Assembly: GCA_019321725.1 (NCBI GenBank)
Contig: CM033107.1
Span: 17,289,445 to 17,353,444 of the forward strand
DNA: 64,000 bases
From: Paulownia fortunei
Taxonomy: Eukaryota; Streptophyta; Magnoliopsida; Lamiales; Paulowniaceae
Direction: 5' to 3'
The notes beneath the pieces are model-generated. The model was not told the DNA's origin and ran no database searches. It saw nothing but the letters and a program-made list of their open reading frames with translations. Shown one piece after another: positions 24,525 to 36,282 of the stretch; within the stretch, counting starts at the first letter, position 1, and each line of letters starts with the position of its first letter. The translations under genes and the position numbers were made by a program.

Positions 24525-27500
24525 TAGTGATATATTTGTTTGTCCAGTCAACTCTTTCAGCTAAAAACTGAGTTATGCCTGCAAAGGCAAGCTCATTCAT
24601 TAAAAGGAAAAACGTAGTTGCCAGACGTCCAAATGCACTATAAGAGTACCATTGAGAGTATCATCGGATAACAAGCTTCATTTGAAATAATGGCACGACA
24701 CAAATACATCATGTAGAGCAGAGTGACTATCATCAATTTAATAAAGGGAAAATAAGAAAAACACACAGAAGAATGAAACAACTCAGTCCCTTAGATGTTC
24801 ATAAACGATGTTCATAAACAATTGCGATCATATCCACAATCATTACAGGTCTGTAGAACTCATCATCGTTTATTTATATATTCTCCATTTTTTATGTTAA
24901 AAAATACTGCATATACGTTATATAGCTGCCAAAGTGTTCTCCAAATGAAAAGAAAGCAATGGAGTTTATATACAAAGAGCAACACGATTACTTTTGCTTC
25001 AAGGGAACGAGTTGACAAGAAACCAAGATATATCCTGTCAACCAGATAATGAAGCTTGAAATTTTAAATCACAAATAAAATCTGATAATGTTGAACAAGA
25101 CAATCCGAATTAAAAAAAATTACAGACTAGACAGTCATGTTAAATGTGCAGTTGCATATTGAAGATGTTGCCATGGCTTCTGAACAAGGATTTTAACAAG
25201 CTCTAAATATTAGTAAGACATTATCAGATCAATGAATTCCACGCATCAAAGTTTAAGAAATTGATGCCCTAAAACAAGAACAATGCTTCACATTATTAGT
25301 GAAAACACAGAAAAATACACATACATATTTTGAAGACAAGAAGCCAGCCATCATAACTTATCAGCGCCTGCTTCCACGATATGATATGATGTTTAAATAG
25401 ACAATAAGACAAATATGAAAAATTTAATTGTACTTGCAAGTAAGCAGAAAAGAATATGGAAATGTGGAATAATGAACAGAAATGATCATGAACGCCAAAA
25501 ACAGATCACACGGGTGGCAGGCATCAACAGATGAAATGCCCTTAGGCTTACTAGACCAGCTTCAAGGAAATATTCAGCAAGCCCAAAGAGCAAAAGTCCA
25601 CTAACCTTCCAAACTTCTACAGCGAAACGGGGACCGCCTGATACCACTTAAATCATGAATAAGAAACATAATATAGAAAGCTCAAGAATTCAAGACAGTA
25701 GTCTTCAGCTGATGTTATAATTACTCAACAAATTGGACCTGCATTGTAGATTCTGCAAGAAAAATTATCAATAGTAAGCAATTGAACAATACTTATTCAG
25801 GAAGCAAGATCAAATATGATGGGGCTCAGATAGTTGCTTTATGTGCTCAAAGAAGAGCCTGTGAAGACTCTTCTCATACAAGAGGTGTCAGAATAAGGAA
25901 AAGCAATAGTCGTCCTTGACCCCTTCAGGAAGAGGAGATATACCAGCAAAATAGTACCTCTCCTTCTAGACAAAAATGCATGCATGTATAGGCCAACATT
26001 CATGCAATTAAATTCCATGGCTACACAAACTAACAAGCTGTGATAGTAATTCAATTGTAACAAAGCAAGAAGAAAACCTACAAACTAAAGAATTGAAATG
26101 GCCCCTAATCTACATTGAGATCAGTCATAAATAATCTTTTAAACCAAGAGGGACAGGCCGAGAATTTAAAATATTGATTGGAGGGTTAAAAAGAATTTGG
26201 TAAAGAATGTCATTTGTAACATGGATCAAACTGACAGAATTCAACATTTTATTTTTAGATATACATTAAACGTTTGCAATTAAATGTTAAAGATAAAATA
26301 ACACCCCTGCCTGACCCCTAATCATCCTATTCCTCATCTACACTATCCAGTGTCATTAAATCTGAATAGAAACAATATAAAGCCACATAACTTATATAAA
26401 AATCATCACAAACAAAATATGCCAGAACACAGATTAAGAAGAGGCCACATCAAGAAGAATAGACCCTCCACATAATCTTTGGCCCATAAGTAGGAAAAAT
26501 ATATTTGACACCAAAGGAAACAAAAAACACAAAGATTTACAAAAACCTAAAAACCCATTTCATGATATGCTTCTTTAGAAGAATTATAAAAATGGACTGT
26601 GTGTATGGGTATAATGGTCGTCAAAGGAGACAAAACAGACCTCTACACCGATGAATGAGGCCAATATTTTGCAGGTACTCAACCCACATTTCTTTCCTGA
26701 GCACATTTCAAATTCATCCTGCAATTAGAATTCAGATTGACAACCATGTAGAGTTCCTTTTAAGTTTTAAGGACCAACCTCTTAGCAGTTCTCCTTGGAA
26801 ATAAATTTTATTTGAGATAATACTGAATGAAAACAAAAGTGAATCTCCAACTTGAATAGTGTATTGTACTAATTCAAAATATTACGACGGTCATCAGATA
26901 GGAGCGAAAGACTATGTAGTTTTATAATCACAAATGAATCATTTGAACTATGCTTCTGATCATCACACGACCACCCCCTTTCTCAACTTTTCACAGCTAA
27001 GAAATAAGTATAGGTAAATTAAGCAACATCAATGATAACAGAAGAGACAGCATAAGATACAAAATCTTCAACCATTACATAGTGGATAAAGCAGAAGATA
27101 AATTAAATTTCACTTAACTTTGAAACTAATAGAGTTCTAAAAAATAAGAGGGCCATAGAATTTTGATTGAGAGCAAATCCTCAGAAGGAAGGCAGTAGTT
27201 TAGTTGTAATCATTGATTTGTCATGAATACCACACCAATCATCATTGGCAGCTCAACAATTTAAAAAAACCATCAAATTTCGCTCAAAAAAGAGTGCCCT
27301 TACTCTATTGTTGTATCTTGAAAGTGATAGCTGTTAGGAATAAAATTAACCCTAAATCTAACAGTTAAAAAGAAACAGAAAAAAAACCCAGTCTAACAGA
27401 ACCTAAAAAAACTCCAAACATGTAATAGTCAAACCAAAAAGAGGCCTCATAGAGAAGATTAGATAGATCGACATATGGTTTTTCAGACATATGCTTGTCA

Positions 27501-27590
27501 ATAAATTTAGGTTTGTAATCATTGGCCAATATACTAAGAAATTCAACACAAAAAAAATCCACAAAAATAATAGAAGAAATTACTCCAGAG
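24525..27590 (-). other. Possible spliced minus-strand transcript, no identified protein
   Basis: This 3-kb stretch has intron-like composition and lies downstream, on the minus strand, of a housekeeping-type promoter (27750-27960). Exon-like blocks with GT-AG borders can be seen: 26649-26718 (frame containing DEFEMCSGKKCGLSTC), 25888-25965 (preceded by TTTTTGTCTAG; frame containing YYFAGISPLPEGVKDD and a stop), and 25606-25637 (GGPRFAVEVWK). I do not recognise a protein and could not join the blocks into one reading frame from a clear start codon. It could be a small divergent gene, a decayed gene or a noncoding RNA. Confidence 0.3.
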
Positions 27591-27749
27591 AAATGGGTGG
27601 AAGAACTGATGGGCTCAGTTTATGGGTGGTGATATATCAGGATGGTCGGCAAGGCATAGAAATGCCATTACGACGAACGAGACCTATCACATTTACTCGT
27701 CATTGCCCACATTTACACACACACATAAAATGAATTGAAAAGGGTGGAT

Positions 27750-27960
27750 TTTTTCAGTGCATATTTTTCTGTATGGGTGTGTGTTTGTGCGTGTTCGTGG
27801 AGGACGGCGCATCAAGAGAAGACGAAGGGTTTAGTGCGAGTGCTGGTTGTACTTATAGTGAAGCGCTGATGAAGCGAGAAGCTAGGGTTTTGGGTTTACA
27901 GTGGGCTGGCGGCGTACCCTAATCTGTGACTTACGCATCGAATGCGGACCGAGTGCAACC
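27750..27960 (-). promoter_or_regulatory. Housekeeping-type promoter facing left
   Basis: On the minus strand: a site II-like motif CAGCCCAC (27909-27901), a telo-box-like AAACCCTAG (27890-27882), then a TATA-like CTATAAGTA (27858-27850). This arrangement is typical of ribosomal-protein and other growth-linked plant genes. GC content is raised over the whole block. A good coding start does not follow: the first ATG frames are short. Confidence 0.5.
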
Positions 27961-28486
27961 TCGCGGGTGGTTTCCACTGTCCTTCGAATGCACCTAAAAT
28001 TAAAAATTCAATAATGGTAAAATTATAAAATTAGTCGTGCAAGTGTCAAAATTAATCTTATCTAAATTTAAAATTTTAATATAGTTATGTAATTAATAAA
28101 ATTGCTCAAATTGAGTTCAAATTTTATCAAAATCTTGAAAATCAACCAGAAAATTATCATGTGAAAGGCACGTGATCAAAAAAAATTAAAAATTTCTGGA
28201 ATTTCGATATTCAGAAACTTATGCAGGCATCCCTTGCTGACTTGGCGTGCACATGGAGGAGAGAGAACGCTGTCGTGGCCGTCATGTTCCTACCTCATAT
28301 GCCCACTCAGATTAAGTTGTCAAATCAGCTTACGCCTAAACTGAATTTGGAGGAAAAATAATATGTTTTCAAAATGATATAAAAATCCCAATTTTCATCA
28401 AATCCCCAAATTGACCACACAAGAACCTTAGCCCAACCTGCGGGATTTTCTCCTTAATTGAACGCAAGGGAGGAACTCCATTGAAA

Positions 28487-29138
28487 ATGTCTGAAGCTTC
28501 GCACGTCACTGACTTCGTTGACTAATATTGTGAAAGAAGAGTTGTGCTTCATACCTCATGTACTAATGATAATCTAGAGAGGAGATTTCAATCTTGTGGA
28601 CACTACAATGTAAGAAGTTTATTTTGATTTTTGTTATGGTTGAGGGAAAAAAATCTAATCTGTGTTATGGAAATATGGAATTTTTTAATCCTAACTTGAA
28701 TTTTGCCTAAGGTTATCAAAATCATTTTTAATTTGCAATTCTGAATATTAAAATTGAAGTTAAAAATATTTTTTATTTTGTGTTGCTATGTGGAAAGTTT
28801 AATATAAATATATGAATAAATTGTTGGATTCCAATTAGAAATTTTCTCAATAAAATATATGATTATATTTTCAAGATTGGAAAATGTAAGAATATTGATT
28901 TAGAATTATTTGATATTGATGTTTTGAATTTGTAGAGAGGAGGCTATAGATTCTTTGCTTAGGAGGATCCTCCAATGTGCCATAAGGCTAGGATAATAAT
29001 TCCAGGCATACTAAGGAGGATTAATGCAATAGAGAAAGAAAACTGAAAGCTGAAGTGCAGCAACAGAAAATTGCTAAATCTGTTGCTTCTGATGACTTTG
29101 GCTTTTTAGCTTTTTTGTTAGATATGCAAAACTTATGA
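28487..29138 (+). pseudogene. zf-GRF zinc-finger protein pseudogene
   Basis: Exon 1 (28487-28609) encodes a start methionine and, after an in-frame stop at codon 13, YCERRVVLHTSCTNDN then LERRFQSCGHYN. A GT donor follows at 28610. Exon 2 starts at 28936 after TTTGTAG and encodes RGGYRFFA, a stop where Trp is expected, EDPPMCHKARIIIPGILRR and INAIEKEN. The spacing C-x(n)-RRF-x-x-C-x-x-Y and FFxWEDPPMC is the signature of the plant GRF zinc finger. A 1-bp frame change near 29044 then opens a coiled-coil-like tail (KAEVQQQKIAKSV) that ends at 29138. Two stops and one frame change mean it is dead. zf-GRF proteins bind nucleic acid and are often small, repeated genes in plants. Confidence 0.78.
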
Positions 29139-29640
29139 TAAGTAGATTAGTGTGAATGACATTCAAGGTTCAAGTTTGAAGATGATTCCATTATGTAATT
29201 TAAATGATGGATTTTGTATGAAGTTTTGATTAGGTTTGCTGGAATGTTGTAATGATATATTTAGAAAAATTTATGTTTTAGTACTAAGGTTGAAGGTAGA
29301 TGATGCAATGCACTAATGTTGATCTTTTCAATGCATCTTAGCTTTTTAATTTATCTTGTCATGTTGGTTTGATGTTTTATTTTAACCATGGAACGTAAAA
29401 TTGTATTCATTTCCAAAGCTAAAAGCAAGTATAAAACCTCTTAAAATTATATTCATTCTAATATCTATTTTAATGACTTATTAAACCTATTAAAGCAAGT
29501 ATATCAATTGTTATGAAAGCTCTTAAAATAAGTATTGTCATAAAAAACACAATGAAGGACTTCAAAATAAACATGAAGTGATTCATTGCAAATCCCATCG
29601 ACAATATCTAGTACTTCTTTACCAAAATAAATAAAAATAT

Positions 29641-29757
29641 CTATCTTGCCATTTTGGCTCATCAAAATAGAGTAAACATTAGTAGTCATCTAGCCATCTA
29701 TCTTGTTATTTTGGCTCGTCAAAACAGAGTAAACATTAGTAGTCATCTAACTATCCA
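29641..29757 (+). repeat. 57-bp direct duplication
   Basis: CTATCTTGCCATTTTGGCTC begins at 29641 and its partner CTATCTTGTTATTTTGGCTC at 29698; both continue through GAGTAAACATTAGTAGTCAT. A third, shorter variant of the ATTTTGCTTTACTAAAAC type follows near 29795. Confidence 0.75.
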
Positions 29758-30181
29758 TCCTACCATCTTCTTCACCAAAACATCTTTCCTACTATTTTGC
29801 TTTACTAAAACTATCTATGCAATACATGGTTCACAAAATCCAACCAAAAACAACTATATCACTTTATATGTAACCCTTCCATATTTCTTTTTGCATTGTT
29901 GGTTTTCCTACTTGTTTGACTTGGTTGAGATAAAGTAGAATTAATGTTTGAAATGTCCAAATATTTTTGCCCCCTTCCACTATAATATGCTCAAGTGCTT
30001 CAGATGGCATCGTGATGATACTTCTAGATGTGAAATATCCATCCATGAATGGGGGAAGTGCCCTGATTTATACCCTTAGTTGTAGTGAAGCTGGTTGCAA
30101 TGGAGATGGTTGCATCATATCACTTTTGGACATTTGTAGTTGTTGGTACACTGAAGGACCAGGTATTTTAGGCACTTGAGA

Positions 30182-31644
30182 CTATTGATATGAAGATTCA
30201 GTTGTAGTTTGGTTCATCAGAGCTTCTATTTCATCTTCATTAGTTGCAGTTGTTTGTACTCCTGAATGCCTTGGTGGTAGGAAAATTGATGGCCTTAGTG
30301 GAGATGGAGGAATAGATTGGTTTGTAACCTTAACTTGGGGTGTATTGTACGTTGTAGCTAGCACTGGAGGTTTCATCATTTTCCTTTGGTCTTCTTTTTC
30401 TTACCATTTTGCTTATCAGGCTCCATTCTTTTTGCCCTTAAAGTTCTACCAACACCCCTTTCAAAGATTGGAGGTAAAAAAAGAATGAACAATGTCTCAC
30501 CCTATAATTACTCAGAACTAATTCCCATGATAGTAGGTGCATACACTTGTTTGCAAGTCTCAACACTATAAAAAGAGTGCACATAGTCCTCTGGTGGAGT
30601 ATAGCACTAAGGGCATGTTTGCAAGAAATGTCACTCAACCCCAACATCCTACATATACAAATAAACTTATCCAAGTCCATAATAAATACCACTATCAAAG
30701 CATGAAATTTGATAATGCTTATCATCTGTTTTAATAGGTATAAAATCAATCACCTTATCCACATATTTTTCAATTATTTTTTTGATTTTGGGACATAACT
30801 TTTCTTTTCATTTAGCCTCAACCCTATCTCTATGTTCGTGAAGCCTTTTCATGAGATATTCCCTAATCCACTCAAGCATTGTGATGATTAGCTTTTCTCT
30901 GGTATCTAAAACATTAGAATTGAATGTTTCACAGATATTATTTAATAGCATGTCACACTTAGGACCCTTACTGAAATGGGACATAGACCACTGGAATAGA
31001 GGTTTGTCATGTAACCAATTTATTACACTTTTATTCAAGTCCCTTATCTCATCCATCCCCAATTTAAACTCATATGGTGTACTAGCCTGGGCTGTCCTCC
31101 ACAATGCATTCTTAAAAACCAAACACCTATACCCAATATTTTTGAAGTTGTTATGTAAATGCCTCACACAAAATCTGTGATCTGAATCAAGAAAGACTTT
31201 CTCAAATACTTGAATTAATCTTTTTTGTTTATCAGACATGAAAGTGCATTCATGGTGTCTGACAATATTCACATCATTCTTCAAAATAGTTAAAAACCAC
31301 TCACATGCATCCTTACACTCTTTACATACAATTGCATATGCAATTGGGAAGAGATTATTGTTTGAATTAACCCCAAATGCAATTGAAAGGACTCCTCCAT
31401 GTGGACCTTTTAAATGGCGGTCATCTACTCCAATCATAGGCTTACAACCAGACAAGAAGCCATTTTTTAAACCATCAAAACAAACATAAAACCTGCTAAA
31501 TCTTTCATCCCCATTCTGCTCCTTAATACCCAAAATGAAAGTAGAACCAAGGTTAGTTTTTCTAAGTTCCTCAGCATAGTCCAACAATTTTGAGTATTGA
31601 ATGTTAGGGTTGCCCTCAATCATTATCATTATATGTACGATCAT
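30182..31644 (-). pseudogene. Mutator-like (MULE) transposase, truncated and frameshifted
   Basis: The 278-codon part (31644-30808) carries the MULE catalytic core: IEGNPNIQYSKLLDYAEEL at the N-terminal side, the first catalytic Asp in GCKPMIGVDDRHLKG, the second in FMSDKQKRLI, then FCVRHLHNNFK and WRTAQASTPYEF, which supplies the third acidic residue. A stop at 30808 and a frame change near 30690 separate it from the SWIM zinc finger, CICRMLGLSDISCKHALSAI (about 30680-30620), and from a Pro-rich tail (30379-30182). The N-terminal MuDR DNA-binding region and the terminal inverted repeats are not seen. The element is inactive. Open frames on the opposite strand here (30851-31180, 31238-31489) are shadows. 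Confidence 0.93.
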
Positions 31645-34600
31645 GTCTCCATTGCAATATATAAATTAAGACTTCTTCTAAATTTAATTAAATGCATAAA
31701 TAAAGATAAAAAATTACCTAATTTATTGATACTAAATAAATAAAAACTATTATAAATATATAAAAGCAATCAATTTAATTAATTCCTAGCTACCCTAATA
31801 AAACATTTCTTGTATGTTTACAACGGCAGAAGCATAAACACTCGTTTTAAATGGTCTCAGAATTAGCAATTTGCTCGGCACTATGAAGTACAAAAGAAAA
31901 TAAAAAAAATACAAATTTATCCAAAAAATATCACAAGGAACCATGTAATTAGAACAAAATAGTGACTACGTGCTCAAATGGTTTGAAGACATGTATTGAA
32001 GTCGTTTCATTTGTGCTTACTCCTTCCTATGATGTTAATTTCCTTCATTTTATGCAATGTCATATTTGATTGTAAAGTGAAATAAGAAAGGCTTCTTAAA
32101 ACAAGGGTATGCCTACCACCTATGCCTGTAAATGTTTAACGGAGCAAAATTAAAATCTTGAACTTCTTCTCATATACATGAAAAACAATATGATTACAGC
32201 GCTTATATGGCATTGTATGCAAACAAGTCTCATGGACAATTGCACACTTAAATTTATGGCCAACTCGCACGTAGTTTTTTAGTTAAAATTCGTATAATAC
32301 TCATACAATATATATATGTTTGAAAATTTTGAAAAATAATTTTTTTTATAAATATTTTGGATTTACTGAATAGTAATTATACTTTTGAGGCGAAACATTT
32401 AGTATATGTATTATATATATCTCATATTATACTTGATAAATAATACTCCATCATATCAAATATTATAATTAATTATATAAGACCAATATTATATCAAATT
32501 TATTTGTAGTATGGATTGAATTTGATACAATCAAAAAATAAAAATTATAATAATTTATAAAAATAATATTTATTATTAAATAATTATTTCTAAGTTCTAT
32601 CATAATTATAACTAAATAATATAGTGAGACATATTAAATAAGTTTTGCTTAAGTTAAAAATAAATGCAAGCGTGATACATTTAAAAATAATATCAAAATA
32701 AGTCGTATTTTTATTTTATTTTATATTTATATTCTATCCATACGTCCATAAGTCTGACCCATTTCTATATTTTTGGACAAATTATTTTTTAATAAAAAAT
32801 CATAATATATTTATACATATTAAATACGGAATATTTCTCGTTCAATGTTTGACTAACTAGTTGCACATGTACATATGCCATCCTTTAATAGTTGAATATA
32901 CAGTTATTCAGGAAATAAAGAGCTGAATATTTGACTCGTACTGTAAACTAGTTATCTTGACTATATTTGTGAATGGTATAAAATAATTTAGTTGATTTTC
33001 CTGAAAAATATTATTATAATAAATAAAATAATAAATATTAGAATTGAAATATTTATAATAGACAGACTATAAAAGGATAAATATAATAAATTAATTAAAA
33101 GATTAGACCATTTGATACAACGGGAGAATCAGATGTGGATAAACTGAGCACTAGTTATCAAATTAACTTTTTATTTATTTAAAATAAATTCCAGTAAAAT
33201 AAATAGACAATTTAATTTAGGGATATTTATGTTTTCCTAACTCTCTTTTATTTTAATTCAATTTCAGTTCTTCTAGTTCAGCTTAGTCAACATCAATCCA
33301 CAACCTTTTAATTTTTCTGTAAATATGATCCCTAGTCGCTACTATCGATCCATGTTAATTGCTATTAGAGTTATACATTTGTGAGTGAAAATTTTGAAAA
33401 ATTAAAACTTCTGGACCAAAATTATGAAAATTATAAATTACTTTTAGGACTTAACATAGTTCAAATGACTAGGATATTTTTTTTTGTTTAAAAATAAAAT
33501 GTTAGAGACTAATTTAGATGAGTGTTGAACCAAATGGACTGAAATTAAGTTACTAGCAAAAATAAATGACCAAAAAATATAGTTATCCATTAAATTGATA
33601 TAATAATAAAAAAAAATTATTGCAAATTGTCAAATTGAGGTGTTTTAACCAATCAATCAAACCATATCTTGTAGCCTATTAAATTAAAGCCAATGAAATC
33701 ATGTCTTCCACCATAAGAAATTGAAACCCAACCAAATTATGTCACATATTGAATTATATTTTTATGAGCTCCTACCCTTTAAGTACAAAAAGGGTCTGAT
33801 CTCCAAAAGGTGAACAAATAATTCTACATTTAAGTGAAGGAGATGCTGAATAATGCCTACGGAATTTCTCCATTCAAGTTCATCAAGTTCAATGGGATAT
33901 CAAATTATTTGTTACTAGTTACAAAATATATTATCTTATATAATTCAATATTATGATGAGAAACTTTTCAATCAATGTTACGTCAGACTACCATTTTTAC
34001 CTTAAGTTTTTACAATTTCAAAATTAACATTTTAAGAGAAGAACAAGAAGATTGCATTTAAAATTGCACTTAAAATGTTACATCAAATCAATAAAAAATC
34101 AATTTGTACCATTCTCTTCTCTTGTAATTTTTGCACAAAAAATTATACGTACATAGTCGGATTGATGAAGGTTCATCGTGCTTCATTACTTCTGAAAAAA
34201 GATCACATGTTGAATTATTTTGTCACAAGCAATATTTTATAAACTGCACTGGATTGATTAGTTTGATCAGTAACTGATTCGGATTCATTTAGATGCAAAA
34301 AAAAAATAGAAATTCGATCAAATCAGTCAAATCAATTTAATCGATTGAACCAATTAAAAAATTAGCCAAACTAAATGTATTTTTTTAAAAATTTCATTTT
34401 GTAGGAAGGTTAAAGTTGATATTTGATTATAAATGTATGTGATTATTTAAATTTTGGGTTTTATAAAATATATTTTTAGTTCGTTATTTATTATTTTTAT
34501 TTTGTATATAACAATTAGTATATTATTATATTATCATTTCATATAATGTAATAAAAATATAAAATCAATTTTCATAAAATCGATCGAATTGATAGTTGAA

Positions 34601-34670
34601 GTGGTCCGACCGATTGAACTACCGATCAACAGAAAGATTGATTTAATTATCGATCCATTTACGATTTAAT
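31645..34670. other. Very AT-rich gene-free stretch
   Basis: About 3 kb with no open frame longer than 60 codons and no recognisable domain. It includes poly-A/T runs and, at 34280-34660, GATCGAATTGA-type words suggesting a decayed DNA transposon. A MITE-like ACTCCATCATATC phrase at 32446 lacks a matching end. Confidence 0.5.
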
Positions 34671-34672
34671 TT

Positions 34673-34768
34673 TATATTATTATAAATATATATATATATA
34701 TATATATTGGACATTCACAAATGCTTATATTATTATAAATATATATATATATATTGGACATTTACAAA
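34673..34768 (+). repeat. Duplicated (AT)n microsatellite block
   Basis: TTATATTATTATAAATATAT, an AT dinucleotide run, and TTGGACATTCACAAATGC occur twice in tandem, the second copy with a shorter AT run (about 55 bp per unit). Confidence 0.8.
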
Positions 34769-34890
34769 TGCAATATATAATATTAAAAAAATTATAATAT
34801 GACACCACTAACCAACAAAATCTTACAAAAAATAATATGTATTTTAAAATTTATATCCCCAAATACAAACCAAAATTACTTATTTCAAAT

Positions 34891-35334
34891 TCATTCTCCA
34901 ATACATTTTCCCCAAAACATAACTAAACATTCGGTAAGATGATGTTGTATCACATACTTGTTTTTTTTAACACCCCACATTCTACCAAGTGTTTCATTCA
35001 CAAACAACAATTTGTCATAGTAATTAAATATAAGAATGTCTTTCACATGCAAAAAACGTGCACGTTTCTGGTATATAAATTCCATCATCCTAGAGGGACC
35101 ATCCATCGTGTTCCATCTATAACAAAAGCGTTGAGCATTATGAATCCATGACTTAGTCAACCCTAAACTTTTTACTGTCCAAAAATCGAAACAAGAATAG
35201 AATGTAGTGAACCGCCAACCGTCCATGATTGTTTCACCATTTGTTTGGTAAACCAAAATCGACATTTGATTTTGGGGACTGTAGGACACATCGGCAATTG
35301 ATTTACATGATGGCCATGCACAAATCCACTTCAA
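34891..35334 (-). CDS. Unrecognised 148-codon reading frame
   Basis: The frame is unusually long for this AT-rich DNA. It contains many Trp, Tyr, Phe and Cys residues, including CAWPSCKS near the start, NGETIMDGWRFTTFYSCF, RFCYRWNTMDGPSRMMEF, and NYYDKLLFVNETLGRMWG near the end. There is no ATG at its beginning: the frame opens at a TTG, and the same frame upstream is cut by two stops (about 35349 and 35382) but looks protein-like between them. The most likely reading is the remnant of a larger gene. No domain, signal peptide or membrane segment is evident and I do not know the family. It could come from an unrecorded plant gene, a mobile element or an old viral insertion. Confidence 0.4.
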   Translation of the reverse strand: MKWICAWPSCKSIADVSYSPQNQMSILVYQTNGETIMDGWRFTTFYSCFDFWTVKSLGLTKSWIHNAQRFCYRWNTMDGPSRMMEFIYQKRARFLHVKDILIFNYYDKLLFVNETLGRMWGVKKNKYVIQHHLTECLVMFWGKCIGE

Positions 35335-35417
35335 ATTTTGATTAGACAGTTTTTACCCATTGTTGAGATGCCTTAAATCCTATTCTAAATCTAAGTCATC
35401 TTATTTGTTGGTAACAT

Positions 35418-35490
35418 GGTCTCTGGTCAGCGAGCGAGCGACGATCAAGGGAAGCGGCGCGCCCCTACCTACCTGTGGACTCAGTCCTTT
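35418..35490. other. GC-rich island
   Basis: AGCGAGCGAGCGACGATCAA then GGGAAGCGGCGCGCCCCTAC is far richer in GC than the flanks. Such blocks can come from organelle DNA inserted in the nucleus, but I cannot assign it to a known organelle gene. Confidence 0.35.
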
Positions 35491-36282
35491 TAAATGAACC
35501 ATGCAAATCATGCATTAATTTGTGTGTATGTAACTTTTTTTTTTTTTTTTTTATCTCTTATTTGATATTTTCTTTCTTTTTAGGGGAAGTCGCACCCTCT
35601 ACCCTTTAGGTACGTACTATGTAAACATTCGTTCTGATTCAATAGTCAGCAAACCACACCAATCAGGTAAACCACACTGGTCAAGTTCAGTACAACAGGG
35701 TCGATCGAAAAAATATTGTGAGAGGATTCGAACTTAAGACATAACGCCCTAAACAACCCTCCTCCACCAACTCGCCCATCTGGGTTCTTACTTGATATTC
35801 TTAACAACCATTGCACTTGCACATGACTCATTTGGCAAGTGAAACAATTTATCGCCTATCTCTTTCTCACCTTCTAACTAAATTAGATCTGGCTAAATCA
35901 GAGTTATTTATAAGGTGAGCATCACTATATACACCTGTTATATAATTAGGTAAAGCGTATTAAATTTTCTTTTACCTGTAAGCAAGTGATGTGGAAACTT
36001 AATTGAATGTGAAATGAGGACAATTGCTAAAGTGTTTAGGTAGCACACGGCACACATTTGTGGTGTCTCTTTTTCCATCACAATCTAACTATATGGGCAG
36101 AAGTTTTTGCTGGTCAAGTCTTGAGAAAAAGAACAAAAACTGGGCTAACATGCCAATAAAAACAAAGCCAACTATATTTGTCGTCATAATAACCACAAAG
36201 ACTCTGGATTTAAGATGCAAAAAAAACTGTGAATGAAAAAACCCCAGACTTTTAAAAAAAGCACAAGTGTCTATCATATATG
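35491..36282. other. Intergenic sequence upstream of the solo LTR
   Basis: Contains an 18-bp T run at 35538 and no gene. Before the LTR inserted, this DNA lay directly upstream of the dynein light-chain gene, so its original promoter is probably within 35900-36282; a CTAACTATATGGGC stretch near 36090 is a weak candidate core. Confidence 0.4.

Noticed and set aside
30851..31489. Plus-strand open frames of 109 and 83 codons
   Set aside because: They lie antisense to the MULE transposase, whose conserved catalytic motifs explain the openness of the region.
32440..32860. Second Stowaway-like MITE beginning ACTCCATCATATC
   Set aside because: No inverted partner with a TA duplication could be found.
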